NCBI GenBank assembly: GCA_045863055.1
Contig: BTUW01000012.1
Span: forward strand, 1-64,000
DNA from: UTCHB3 sp008363265
Lineage (GTDB): Bacteria; Bacteroidota; Ignavibacteria; Ignavibacteriales; Ignavibacteriaceae
Length of the DNA: 64,000 nucleotides
Reading direction: 5' to 3'
The position numbers and the translations under genes were made by a program. Positions 24,984 through 34,298 of the stretch are shown here, piece by piece. Position 1 is the first letter of the stretch. Each line of letters begins with the position of its first letter. The notes beneath the pieces are model-generated. The model was not told where the DNA came from. It ran no database searches and worked only from the letters and a program-made list of their open reading frames with translations.

Positions 24984-26501
24984 ATGAAGAACCGGATCAG
25001 AACAATCTTTCAGGGGGTCGGAGGTGCCGCATTAATAGTTGTGGTAGCCCAGGCTCTTTCGAAAGGCACCGGTTTTTTTCGGGAGGTCCTATTCGCAGGA
25101 GAGTACGGGGTCGGTAGGGATTTCGAGTTTTATCTGATAGCTTTCACCATCCCTGGTATCCTCAACAGCGTCCTTTTCTATCAGGCCCAGAACTATTTCG
25201 TTCCAATCTACAACGAGAAGAAACAGAAGAGCATTGAAGAGGCCCACACCTTCTTCACTTCATCACTTGTATTTTTTACACTGCTGGTATCGCTGCTGGC
25301 TTTTTTCCTTTACCTCCTCTCCGCACCGATTGCCGGATTCTTCATACCGGGTCTTTCGGAAGGTGATCAGCACAAGGTTTCCACACTCTTCAATATGGCA
25401 TTGCTGACCTTGCCACTTAACGGACTGATAAGCGTTACCTCGGCATGGCTGGTTGCGGAGTTCAGGTTTAAAGTGACTTATCTCTCCCAGATCTGGACGA
25501 ATCTGGTGATCATATTTTTCGTCTTTTTTTTCGGACATGCCCTCGGCACCATGGCGATCGTCACCGGTTATATCATCGGAAATCTCTTTCAGCTCTTCCA
25601 TTTGGCCTCAGGCGGGAGAAAGATTTATCCGAAAGGCCTGAAGTTCAGATTCTCTCTCAAGGGGGGGGTCTCATGGCTGATATTCCTCAATACACTTTTT
25701 GTCGAAGTGTCGGGCCAGTTTTTCATCTTTATCGACAGGATGTTCTACTCCAACACCGAAGCGGGTGGAATTGCAGCGTTGAATTATTCAATTATCATCT
25801 TCATGCTCCCTGTCACCATTTTTACCACCGCTCTGGGAAGCGCGCTACTGCCTGATTTCTCCGCAAATATCGCCAAGGGTGATATGGATGAGGCGAACAA
25901 TAAATTTTCGAGGGCGATCGAGATAATCTTTCTCCTCTTTATTCCGGCCACAATCATCTATGTTTTCGCAGGAAACGAACTGATCGGTTTGCTCTACGAA
26001 AGAGGCAAGTTCAATGCCGCCTCAACCGCGATGACTGCTGAGACGCTGGTTTACTATTCACTTAGCCTCCCTCTGTACGCGGTCTTTGCCGTGGGATTGA
26101 AATATGCATACAGTCTGAAGGGAAGCGGAGCTTTGGTCGCCATCTCGGTTGCCGGGCTGCTAATGAAATATCTGTTCTCACTCATGTTGAGCCCCTCTAT
26201 GCATCAGAACGGACTGGCGCTCGCGTCATCGATCACTTATTCAATTCAGTCTCTGATGTGTCTCTGGTTCATTGTGCGGAACTCCGGCTTCAAGGTTGAA
26301 AAGAGGCTTCTCGGCAATACGATGCAGTTTATTTTGTGGCCGGGAGTCGTTCTCGCTGTTTCGCTTCTTCTTGTCAGTCAGTTCAATTTGACCTCTCTGA
26401 TTCTCCCCGCGGGTTTTATTTTAGTGTATCCGTTAATTTTACATCTGACCAAAAATTCTGTGTATGGCGAGATCACATCCAGGTTCACTGGACCTAGATA
26501 A
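24984..26501 (+). CDS. MOP-family lipid flippase (MurJ/Wzx-like)
   Basis: A 505-residue integral membrane protein with about 12-14 helices. The start resembles MurJ in layout (SKGTGFFREVLFAGEYGVGRDFEFYLIAFTIP). The MurJ hallmark PNxxRRL is replaced by PGILNSVLFYQAQNYFVP, so it is a divergent family member. Given the export context it probably flips a lipid-linked oligosaccharide (Wzx role) rather than lipid II, although the latter cannot be excluded. It follows the second Wzz by 22 bases. Confidence 0.85.
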   Translation: MKNRIRTIFQGVGGAALIVVVAQALSKGTGFFREVLFAGEYGVGRDFEFYLIAFTIPGILNSVLFYQAQNYFVPIYNEKKQKSIEEAHTFFTSSLVFFTLLVSLLAFFLYLLSAPIAGFFIPGLSEGDQHKVSTLFNMALLTLPLNGLISVTSAWLVAEFRFKVTYLSQIWTNLVIIFFVFFFGHALGTMAIVTGYIIGNLFQLFHLASGGRKIYPKGLKFRFSLKGGVSWLIFLNTLFVEVSGQFFIFIDRMFYSNTEAGGIAALNYSIIIFMLPVTIFTTALGSALLPDFSANIAKGDMDEANNKFSRAIEIIFLLFIPATIIYVFAGNELIGLLYERGKFNAASTAMTAETLVYYSLSLPLYAVFAVGLKYAYSLKGSGALVAISVAGLLMKYLFSLMLSPSMHQNGLALASSITYSIQSLMCLWFIVRNSGFKVEKRLLGNTMQFILWPGVVLAVSLLLVSQFNLTSLILPAGFILVYPLILHLTKNSVYGEITSRFTGPR

Positions 26502-26532
26502 CAACAGATACCTGCAGTTTACAGTCTCTTCA

Positions 26533-27564
26533 ATGGTTTTCATTTTGAAGTGGCTATTCCGTCCATTTGCTTCCCGGAACAATGACATCCTTGTAATTTC
26601 ATTCAACAACATCGGCGACTCGATCCTCTCACTTCCCGCGCTACAGCAATTGAAGAAAGAGAATCCGGGGTCCAGAATCACGATACTCACTTACTCTGAT
26701 CTTGGTTTTCTCTTCGGGGACCGGAATTTGGTTGACAGTGTGGTATTGGTTGAAAGATCGATGTTTAAAGCAGGAGGCAAGATACCCACACGTTCCGTCA
26801 TCGGGAGAGCGAGGGAATGCGGATGCGGCACAGTTATTAATTTCTCTGAAAATCCGCAGTCGGTCTTAACCATGGTTCTTTCCGGAGGAAGACGTTTTTA
26901 CGGAATTGCAAGAAAAGCCTACGCCCCCGCGTTCGACCGGTATAAAACAATGAGAGACCTGCCTCATCTTCAGGATATTTACTTTGATGCCGTCGAAAGT
27001 TATAAAACAGTTGACCGTGAGGCAGCCTCAAGGATCCTTCCGGTGAGGCAAACATTGGGTGATGAGATCATCATAACCCCGTTCGCCGGTTGGGATGAAA
27101 AGATGTGGGGCTTGGCGAGGATCACTGAACTGGCTGTCAGGCTCTCGAAGAAACATCCTGTAAATTTTGTCGTCGAAAAAGGGAAATTGTCCCCCGAAGT
27201 TATTAGATCGATCACGGCAGAACATATTGTGGTCACCGAACTATCATCCATTGCTGAATATTTGAAGCATCTCGAGAGCGCCCGTCTCCTGGTGGCGAAC
27301 GATACAGGTCCGATCCACCTGGCTGCATGGTACGGGATTCCGACCGTGGCAATTTTCGGACCAACCAACCCAGACTTTTGCAAGCAGCCGGGCGACCACC
27401 ACCTCGCGATCTTTAAGGAACTCCACTGCACTCCAAAGAGATACAATTACTGCGAACTTGGAGCGGGCAGGGACTGTCCCGTGAGGGAATGCCTCAACAG
27501 GATAACCGTCGATGAAGTTGAGGCAGCGGTCCTCGAACATCTCGGAAGAACACAGCCCCGGTGA
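26533..27564 (+). CDS. glycosyltransferase family 9 (heptosyltransferase-like)
   Basis: A 343-residue GT-B enzyme. It starts with ILVISFNNIGDSILSLPAL, the family opening, and has the C-terminal nucleotide-binding signature VANDTGPIHLAAWYGIPTVAIFGPTNP. Members transfer ADP-heptose or similar sugars to lipid A or other acceptors. The ATG at 26533 is used because it avoids overlap with the flippase gene; an in-frame ATG at 26464 would add 23 residues and overlap by 38 bases. No ribosome site decides the case. It is the only glycosyltransferase in this locus. Confidence 0.85.
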   Translation: MVFILKWLFRPFASRNNDILVISFNNIGDSILSLPALQQLKKENPGSRITILTYSDLGFLFGDRNLVDSVVLVERSMFKAGGKIPTRSVIGRARECGCGTVINFSENPQSVLTMVLSGGRRFYGIARKAYAPAFDRYKTMRDLPHLQDIYFDAVESYKTVDREAASRILPVRQTLGDEIIITPFAGWDEKMWGLARITELAVRLSKKHPVNFVVEKGKLSPEVIRSITAEHIVVTELSSIAEYLKHLESARLLVANDTGPIHLAAWYGIPTVAIFGPTNPDFCKQPGDHHLAIFKELHCTPKRYNYCELGAGRDCPVRECLNRITVDEVEAAVLEHLGRTQPR

Positions 27565-30500
27565 GCCAAATGAAATTGGCCCAATTCAGCATTAAACTGA
27601 TCTTTTTCTATTGCACTTTTTGCGTTACGCTCCTTGCGCAATCAACATCTTGGTACCGGCACACCGAACTGATCCCCGTCAAGGTCAGCAACCGGTATGA
27701 GATAGCAGCCCCTGTTATCAAGGAAGGGAGTGAGATACTCACCATCAGGGATAAAGTATTGCTTCCCGCTGACTACAAATTTAACTACCTCACCGGCACA
27801 TTTTCACTTTCTGAATCGCTTGCGTATTCGATCTTTGATACGATCAGGATCGAATATCTTACTCTTTATACAACCCTCTCCAAGGTTTACAAAAAGCGGG
27901 AACTTATCTCGTTCACAACCCTCTCCGGTGAAGACACGGTCAGGGGATTCAAAGGGTTTGAAAGCCTCCTCAATCCTGATAACATCTTTGGTCCCAACAT
28001 CCAAAAGAGCGGTACGCTTGTGAGAGGATTCACATTCGGAACGAATAAAGACCTCTCTCTACAGAGCGGACTAAAACTGCAGTTGAGCGGGAGACTGACA
28101 GATGATATCGAGATCGTGGCTGCACTCTCCGACGAGAGTACACCAATTCAACCCGAGGGTAACACCGAGCGGCTTGATGAGATCGACAAGGTATTTATTC
28201 AGATCACACATCCCAATGCCAGAGCAGTATTCGGTGACTATGACCTGAACTCATACCGTGGCGAATTCGGGCGGATAAGCAGGAAGCTGCAGGGTCTTTA
28301 CGGTGAGGGCAGATATTCCGGCTTCTCCGGTTATTTCTCGGTAGCATCTTCCAGGGGCAGGTTCAACTCCAATGTCTTCCAGGGGCAGGAGGGTGTTCAG
28401 GGTCCTTACCGGCTCTCGGGTGCAAATGGTGAACGGGATATTATCATAATTGCCGGCTCCGAGCGGGTCTACCTCAACGGCGAGGAGATGCGAAGGGGAG
28501 AGAACAACGATTACATAATCGACTACTCGAGCGGTGAACTTGTTTTCACTACCAAAAGGATCATTACTTCGTCATCCCGGATCAACGTCGATTTTGAATA
28601 TTCAGACCGGAAGTACAGCCGTAATTTCTTTTCCGCCGGCACTGACGGTGAGTTGCTTGGTTCAACCCTGAAATACAGCCTACAGTTCGTTCAGGAGAGT
28701 GACGACCGTGACAATCCGATAGACTTCTCACTCACCGATGCTGACAAGGAGATACTCCGGAATGCGGGCGGCGACAGAAACAAGGCAACCAAACCGGGTG
28801 AGAGGATCGTTGATCCCGATTCAACCGGCAGAAGAAACGGAATATACGAAAAGCGGGATACTGTTATTGCAGGACAGATACTTCAATATTTTCTTTATAA
28901 TCCCGGTTCTGATTCGGCAATTTACAGTGTGTCTTTCAGTTACACGGGACCCGGTAGAGGAAGTTACACCCGCGAATCAATAGGAAGATTCCGGTACGTG
29001 GGTGAAGGTTCGGGAGTCTATTCACCCCTGATCTACATCCCGCTGCCTGAGAAACGGCGGGGAGGCAATTTCACGATCGAGTATAAACCACTGAAGTATT
29101 TAAGCCTCAAAGGTGAAGTGGCAATTAGCGATCTGAACAAGAACCAATTCTCCACCCTGGAAGGTACAACCACTTCAGGATACGCGCGAAATATCGAGGC
29201 ACTCTTCAATCCGACAGGTTTCTCAGTTTTCGACATTCAGATGAACTCACTCACACTCCGGTACCGTGAGCGTTTTGTTCAGGCTGATTTCTCATCGCCT
29301 GACCGTTTCAACCCGGTTGAGTTCGACCGTGACTACAACACCGGTGGTTCTTCCGGGTCGGCAGACGAGACCCTTCGCGAGGCGGGCTTCTCTTTCTATC
29401 CTGTAGCGGGCACCGGCACTGACCTCTCTTACGGTTATCTGAAAAGGGGTGAAAATTTCACTTCCGAGAGGTTCAACGGAACCATCAGATCATTCGATGA
29501 AGAGAATCGTGACCTTTTTTACAATGCAGACTTCGTTACAAGCGAAACAGCCTTTTTCAGAAGCAGCTGGCTGAAGCAGCGGGGAAACGGCCTCTGGAAA
29601 GCTGGTGTATTCAACCTCGGTCTCTTCTTCGAGGGGGAGATAAAGAAGGAGAATAAAGCCGGTTCCGACTCCCTTTTTACCGGAAGTTACTACTTTTATG
29701 AAGCCGGTCCGGTGCTTGAAGTCCCGGCGTTATGGGGAATGAACCTCACCGCGAAGATGGTTTTCAGGGAGGATGAAGTGGCGGTGAACGGGATATTCCT
29801 CAAGGAATCACGCACTTCAGGTCAGGAGTTCGGGCTAAAATACTCAGCGGGAAGGGAGTTCAACTCTGAGCTCTCGATCGCGGTAAGGGAAAAAAGATTC
29901 AATGATGAATTCAAATCGAGGGGTTTTACTGATAATCAAACCGTCCTAATGAGGATGCGCAGCAGGTATTCCCTGTTGAACAACGGACTCAACGGTGATC
30001 TCTTTTACGAAGCAAGTACCCGTCGTGCCTCGGTACTTGAGAGAGTGTTCGTAAAGGTTGAGAAGGGGACGGGCAACTATATCTATCTCGGCGACATAAA
30101 TGCCAACGGCCTTTATGATGAGAACGAGTTTCAGCCTGCCATTTACGATGCCGATTTTATCGCGGTAACACTTCCGAGTGAACAGTTATTTCCGGTGATC
30201 GATCTGAAAACCGGATTCAGAGTGAAACTTCAGTTCAGGGATCTCGCCGCGGGAGGTCTCGGCTTCCTCGAACCGGTTGATTTCATCTCGACCGAGACAA
30301 CTGTAAGGGTGGAAGAGAACAGTAAACAGAACGATATAGCCAAAATATATCTGCTCGATCTCGCGTATTTCCTCGACGAAAAGAACACGATACGCGGTTC
30401 ACAGTCGATTCTGCAGGATATATTCATTTTCGAGAACAGTTCAAGCCTCAATTTCCGGTTGAGATTCAATGAGCGGAGAAGTCTTACCGAATTCAGCGGT

Positions 30501-31040
30501 GGGGTTGAGAAAGGCCTTTTCTCAGAAAAGAGCGTAAGAGCGAGGCTCCGTTTGGTGAGGGAATTCAGCATCCAGACAGACGTTGTACTTTCAGCGAATA
30601 ATCTCGCTGCACCTGTTGCCTCCCTGAGAAACAGGAAGATCAGCTCGACAGACTTCATTTTCGATTTTTCTTACCGTCCGGAGAATTTTATTGAAACAGG
30701 CCTGATCATAAAGACGGGAACAACCACCGATGAGTATCCGGTGAAGCCGACAGAACTGAAACTGAACAGCCAGACACTAAGAGTGAATCTTTCTTTTGCA
30801 GGTTCCGGCAGGCTAAGATTCGAGGTTGAAAGAACTGAACTCATCCGGAACGAGACGGAGAACTTTCTTCCATTCGAACTAACTAACGGAAATCTTATCG
30901 GCAAGAACTACTACTGGCGCCTAAATTTTGACTACAGGATCTCCACCAATCTTCAGAGCACGCTCGGTTATGACGGGCGTTCACAAGGTGGCGGCAGAGT
31001 GATCCATACCGCCCGCGCTGAAGTGAGGGCATTCTTTTAA
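27561..31040 (+). CDS. very large outer-membrane barrel-like protein of unknown function
   Basis: A 1159-residue protein. It has a signal peptide (MKLAQFSIKLIFFYCTFCVTLLAQS), then a beta-rich N-terminal domain (residues 20-130). A long stretch of short amphipathic strands follows, rich in tyrosine, phenylalanine and glycine, and the end is EVRAFF. A calcium-binding-like loop DINANGLYDENEF lies near residue 840. I do not recognise a named family; SprA-like size and strand pattern are noted, but no SprA signature can be shown. GTG 27561 overlaps the glycosyltransferase stop; ATG 27570 is an alternative. The last gene of the export locus, it may be the outer-membrane pore or a surface component for the polymer. 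Confidence 0.7.
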   Translation: MSQMKLAQFSIKLIFFYCTFCVTLLAQSTSWYRHTELIPVKVSNRYEIAAPVIKEGSEILTIRDKVLLPADYKFNYLTGTFSLSESLAYSIFDTIRIEYLTLYTTLSKVYKKRELISFTTLSGEDTVRGFKGFESLLNPDNIFGPNIQKSGTLVRGFTFGTNKDLSLQSGLKLQLSGRLTDDIEIVAALSDESTPIQPEGNTERLDEIDKVFIQITHPNARAVFGDYDLNSYRGEFGRISRKLQGLYGEGRYSGFSGYFSVASSRGRFNSNVFQGQEGVQGPYRLSGANGERDIIIIAGSERVYLNGEEMRRGENNDYIIDYSSGELVFTTKRIITSSSRINVDFEYSDRKYSRNFFSAGTDGELLGSTLKYSLQFVQESDDRDNPIDFSLTDADKEILRNAGGDRNKATKPGERIVDPDSTGRRNGIYEKRDTVIAGQILQYFLYNPGSDSAIYSVSFSYTGPGRGSYTRESIGRFRYVGEGSGVYSPLIYIPLPEKRRGGNFTIEYKPLKYLSLKGEVAISDLNKNQFSTLEGTTTSGYARNIEALFNPTGFSVFDIQMNSLTLRYRERFVQADFSSPDRFNPVEFDRDYNTGGSSGSADETLREAGFSFYPVAGTGTDLSYGYLKRGENFTSERFNGTIRSFDEENRDLFYNADFVTSETAFFRSSWLKQRGNGLWKAGVFNLGLFFEGEIKKENKAGSDSLFTGSYYFYEAGPVLEVPALWGMNLTAKMVFREDEVAVNGIFLKESRTSGQEFGLKYSAGREFNSELSIAVREKRFNDEFKSRGFTDNQTVLMRMRSRYSLLNNGLNGDLFYEASTRRASVLERVFVKVEKGTGNYIYLGDINANGLYDENEFQPAIYDADFIAVTLPSEQLFPVIDLKTGFRVKLQFRDLAAGGLGFLEPVDFISTETTVRVEENSKQNDIAKIYLLDLAYFLDEKNTIRGSQSILQDIFIFENSSSLNFRLRFNERRSLTEFSGGVEKGLFSEKSVRARLRLVREFSIQTDVVLSANNLAAPVASLRNRKISSTDFIFDFSYRPENFIETGLIIKTGTTTDEYPVKPTELKLNSQTLRVNLSFAGSGRLRFEVERTELIRNETENFLPFELTNGNLIGKNYYWRLNFDYRISTNLQSTLGYDGRSQGGGRVIHTARAEVRAFF

Positions 31041-31052
31041 AAAGGATATAAA

Positions 31053-31514
31053 ATGAAAATAATTGATGATATTATCGAAGCCCATGTATTCAGGATTGTT
31101 GAAGGTGATGTACACTTCCTGGTCCTGAAGCGTGCCGCTAACGAAGAAGTTTACCCGGGAGTGTGGCAGCCGATCACCGGACGGATGCATGAGGGGGAAA
31201 AGGCGTGGGAAGCTGCTATCAGGGAGATCAAGGAAGAGACGGGTCTCTCGCCTGAATCGTTCTGGGTGGTTCCGAATGTTAATTCTTTTTACAATCCCGT
31301 GAAGGACACCGCCAGTCTCATCCCCGTTTTCGCCGCGAAAGTTGCAGAAAACGCTGAAGTGGTGCTTTCTGAAGAGCATGATGACTTCATGTGGGCATCT
31401 ATTGAAGAGGTGTTGCCGCACCTCGCTTGGCCCGGACAGCGCAGGTCGGCTGATATCATTCAGAGATACTTCAGGGATGAAAAATTTTATTTCGACCTTG
31501 TAAAGTTGATTTAG
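31053..31514 (+). CDS. Nudix hydrolase
   Basis: A 153-residue protein with a complete Nudix box GRMHEGEKAWEAAIREIKEETGL at residues 43-65 in the G-x5-E-x7-REU-x-EE-x-GU spacing. It hydrolyses a nucleoside diphosphate derivative; the strand before the box (VHFLVLKRA, VWQPITG) resembles dNTP- or dihydroneopterin-type members, but the substrate cannot be fixed. It starts 12 bases after the barrel gene and may be read through from the export operon. Confidence 0.9.
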   Translation: MKIIDDIIEAHVFRIVEGDVHFLVLKRAANEEVYPGVWQPITGRMHEGEKAWEAAIREIKEETGLSPESFWVVPNVNSFYNPVKDTASLIPVFAAKVAENAEVVLSEEHDDFMWASIEEVLPHLAWPGQRRSADIIQRYFRDEKFYFDLVKLI

Positions 31515-31524
31515 AGTTGAAATT

Positions 31525-31559
31525 TTTGTTAATTACAAAGTTAAGATTTTTTAATTTTC
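31525..31559 (+). promoter_or_regulatory. weak candidate promoter before the PfkB kinase
   Basis: TTTG (31525-31528), 23 bases and TAATTTTC (31552-31559) fit the Bacteroidota pattern with one mismatch and a wide spacing. The gene starts 30 bases later with an AAGGAG ribosome site at 31578-31583. Confidence 0.3.
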
Positions 31560-31589
31560 ACAAATAAAACCGAGAACAAGGAGTCACGC

Positions 31590-32504
31590 TTGAGCCTGTT
31601 AATAGTAGGATCCGTAGCATTTGATTCAGTATCAACCCCTTTCAAGTCCGTCGATAACGCCCTTGGTGGATCAGCAACCTACATCTCCCTTTCCGCGAGC
31701 TATTTCACAGCACCCGCGTACATAGTCGGAGTGGTAGGGGATGATTTCCCGAAGAAGTATTTCGACCTTCTTGAGTCCCACAATGTTAATCTTATGGGAG
31801 TTCAGGTGGTTGAAGGAGGTAAAACATTCAGATGGGCGGGCAGATATCACTACGACCTCAATACCCGTGACACTCTTCTGACCGAACTGAATGTCTTCGA
31901 GTCATTCGATCCAGTCATACCCGAAAAACTCACAAGGTCAACTTACGTGTGTCTCGGCAACATCGATCCGACACTTCAGCTCAAGGTGCTCGATCAGCTC
32001 GAATCCCCCCAGTTCGTTGTTTGCGACACGATGAACTACTGGATCGAAGGCAAACAGGAAGAGCTCAAAAAAGTATTGAAGCGAAGCGATGTACTGATCA
32101 TCAACGATTCTGAAGCCAGGCTCCTTTCGAATGAACCCAACCTGATCAAATCAGCCAAGGTGATCAGGGATATGGGCGCGAGGATACTTATCATCAAGAA
32201 AGGTGAGCACGGCGCGCTGCTGTTTATGGAAGATACTGTCTTCTCGGCTCCTGCTTATCCGCTTGAAATGATCAACGATCCTACCGGCGCGGGCGACACT
32301 TTTGCCGGTGGTTTTATCGGTTATCTCCACAAAACACAGGATCTCAGCCCCGCGAATATTAAACGCGCGGTCGTCTATGGAAGCACCATGGCTTCATTCT
32401 GCGTTGAGCAGTTCAGCACAGAGGCCCTTGAAAACCTTTCAACCCTCCGAATTCAGGATCGTTACAGGGAATTTATGACGATCTCAAGATTTGATGAGAT
32501 CTGA
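31590..32504 (+). CDS. PfkB-family carbohydrate/nucleoside kinase
   Basis: A 304-residue ribokinase-fold enzyme. The N-terminal glycine motif NALGGSATYISL and the C-terminal signature DPTGAGDTFAGGF are both present; Asp236 is the catalytic base. The start is a TTG with an AAGGAG ribosome site, giving MSLLIVGSVAFDSV. The gene overlaps the start of an mtnA-like gene by 11 bases. This hints that it phosphorylates a ribose-type substrate handed to the isomerase, for example in methylthioribose, deoxyribose or ribose 1-phosphate salvage; ordinary sugar kinase activity is equally possible. Confidence 0.85.
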   Translation: MSLLIVGSVAFDSVSTPFKSVDNALGGSATYISLSASYFTAPAYIVGVVGDDFPKKYFDLLESHNVNLMGVQVVEGGKTFRWAGRYHYDLNTRDTLLTELNVFESFDPVIPEKLTRSTYVCLGNIDPTLQLKVLDQLESPQFVVCDTMNYWIEGKQEELKKVLKRSDVLIINDSEARLLSNEPNLIKSAKVIRDMGARILIIKKGEHGALLFMEDTVFSAPAYPLEMINDPTGAGDTFAGGFIGYLHKTQDLSPANIKRAVVYGSTMASFCVEQFSTEALENLSTLRIQDRYREFMTISRFDEI

Positions 32505-33498
32505 CGACTATTTCTCACTGAAGTTTGAAGGCGGCGGCCTTGTTTACATTGATCAAACAAGGCTGCCGGCTTCCGAGCATTTCATCCACACAGAAGACTA
32601 CAAAAGGGTGGCGGAGTCAATAAAGCGACTCGAAATCCGTGGTGCCCCGTTAATAGGTGTGGCTGCAGCATATGCCTTGGCCCTCTCCCAAAAACAGGGT
32701 TACAGCAAAAAGCACTTTTATAAAGTGGCTGACACCCTTGCCTCAACACGTCCGACAGCAGTAAACCTCTTCAACGCTCTCAGTAGAATGAAGAAACTCC
32801 ATGATGATCTTCCCCCCGCTGAAAGGTCATATGAGGTTTTTCTGAACGAAGCCATCGCCATTCACCGTGAGGATGAAGAGATGTGCGAGGCGATCGCTGC
32901 CAACTGGAGTAAAATTTTCAAAGCCAACTCCGTGGTTCTGACCCATTGCAACACAGGAAAACTTGCCACAGGAGGCATCGGCACAGCCTTTGGAGTTATA
33001 AGGCGGGGTTTCGAGGCGGGCAAGGTATCGTTCGTCTATGCTGATGAAACCAGACCACTTTTTCAGGGTCTGAGGCTCACCTCTTACGAGCTCGGGAAGA
33101 CAGGTATTCCTTTCAAAGTGATTACTGAATCAACCGCCGGGGTTCTGATCCGCGACGGGAAGATAGATGTGGTTATCACGGGTGCTGACAGGATCGCTTC
33201 AAACGGTGACTCGGCCAACAAACTTGGAACTTTCACTCTCTCTGTCCTCTGCAAGGCATATGGTGTGCCTTTCTATATTGCCGCGCCTTCGACTACCATC
33301 GACCGGACTGCCAAGGGATTCTCCGATATTCCGATAGAGGAGAGGTCTCCACTCGAGTTAACCCAGTACTTGTCAGATGAACTGGCGGCACTTCCTTTTG
33401 ATTCGTTCAATCCCTCGTTCGATGTAACTCCCGCTGAGAATATCACCGGGATCATAACCGGGCAGGGGGTCTTCAGTTATCCATACAACTTCAGCTGA
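32494..33498 (+). CDS. mtnA: S-methyl-5-thioribose-1-phosphate isomerase or ribose-1,5-bisphosphate isomerase family
   Basis: A 334-residue member of the eIF2B-like isomerase family. Conserved blocks: RGAPLIGVAAAYALAL, THCNTGKLATGGIGTAFGVI with Cys152, DETRPLFQGLRLT, TGADRIASNGDSANKLGT with Asp232 and AAPSTTID. Cys152 and Asp232 are the catalytic pair expected for aldose-ketose isomerisation of a 1-phosphate. The ATG at 32494 is preferred over a TTG one codon upstream. The methionine salvage partners were not seen in the window, so the symbol is given for the family; the reaction could also be the ribose 1,5-bisphosphate one. Confidence 0.88.
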   Translation: MRSDDYFSLKFEGGGLVYIDQTRLPASEHFIHTEDYKRVAESIKRLEIRGAPLIGVAAAYALALSQKQGYSKKHFYKVADTLASTRPTAVNLFNALSRMKKLHDDLPPAERSYEVFLNEAIAIHREDEEMCEAIAANWSKIFKANSVVLTHCNTGKLATGGIGTAFGVIRRGFEAGKVSFVYADETRPLFQGLRLTSYELGKTGIPFKVITESTAGVLIRDGKIDVVITGADRIASNGDSANKLGTFTLSVLCKAYGVPFYIAAPSTTIDRTAKGFSDIPIEERSPLELTQYLSDELAALPFDSFNPSFDVTPAENITGIITGQGVFSYPYNFS

Positions 33499-34247
33499 TG
33501 CGCAGCGGCCTTGTCAGAACTGAGGCCATAGTCCTCTCCAAACTGAAATACAGCGATTCGAGCAATATCGTCTCATTTTACACCCGTCAGCGGGGAAAGA
33601 TAAGCGGACTGATGAAGGGCGCGAGAAGCATAAAATCAAAATCGGGTCTTGCCACGGATGTCCTGAACATCGTCGAGCTGTTCTATTATGAAAAAGAGGG
33701 AAGAGAGCTCTACACGATAAATTCAGCGGAACTTGTCTATCATCCGGCGGCGGTACTCACCGATCTTGTGGCACTTGCCTGCGCCACTTCGGTCGCGGAA
33801 TTGCTGAAAGAACTTACCGTGCCCCATGAGGAAAATGAGCGCCTTTACAGAGGATCGGACAAAATGATCAGACTGATGGATTCGCCCGGTGCAGACCCGC
33901 TGACGCTCCTTCTCCGTTACTTCTTCTTCATTCTCGAAGAGTCAGGCGTAGGAATTCACTTTGAAAGTTGCGCCGCATGCGGCAGTGCGATAACGGAATT
34001 GGAGCAGGTGAGGTTCGACTCAGGTTACGGAATTCTCTGCGGAAACTGTGCCCTGGAAAAGAGAAGGGGTATAAAAATTTCCATGGAACTTTACGGTCTG
34101 ATCAACTGTCTAATAACCGGTAAAAGGTACGAAAATGGTGACCCAAAGCTTAAAACAGATCTATTGGGAATTCTTGAAACCTACACAAGAACCCATTTTG
34201 AAACTTTTAAAGGCCTGAAAGCATTAAGAATATTAGGAGACTTATAG
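33498..34247 (+). CDS. recO: DNA repair protein RecO
   Basis: A 249-residue protein with the RecO OB-fold start (VRTEAIVLSKLKYSDSSNIVSFYTRQRGKISGLMKGAR) and a zinc finger CAACGS...CGNC near residues 157-182. It loads RecA together with RecR, whose gene is at 16098. The start codon shares a base with the mtnA stop. Confidence 0.93.
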   Translation: MRSGLVRTEAIVLSKLKYSDSSNIVSFYTRQRGKISGLMKGARSIKSKSGLATDVLNIVELFYYEKEGRELYTINSAELVYHPAAVLTDLVALACATSVAELLKELTVPHEENERLYRGSDKMIRLMDSPGADPLTLLLRYFFFILEESGVGIHFESCAACGSAITELEQVRFDSGYGILCGNCALEKRRGIKISMELYGLINCLITGKRYENGDPKLKTDLLGILETYTRTHFETFKGLKALRILGDL

Positions 34248-34298
34248 ATAATTACTTACTCATTGCTTATCTATTCAACAAACAGTTAGGATTGTAAA

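Noticed and set aside
31020..31060. Possible phage or mobile element between the giant barrel gene and the Nudix gene
   Set aside because: The gap is 12 bases. No integrase, transposase, terminal repeats or duplicated target sites were seen there or elsewhere in the window.
34263..34294. TTG...TAGGATTG pattern before the HtrA gene
   Set aside because: It resembles the promoter consensus with one mismatch, but the start of transcription would fall on or after the start codon at 34299, which is not workable.
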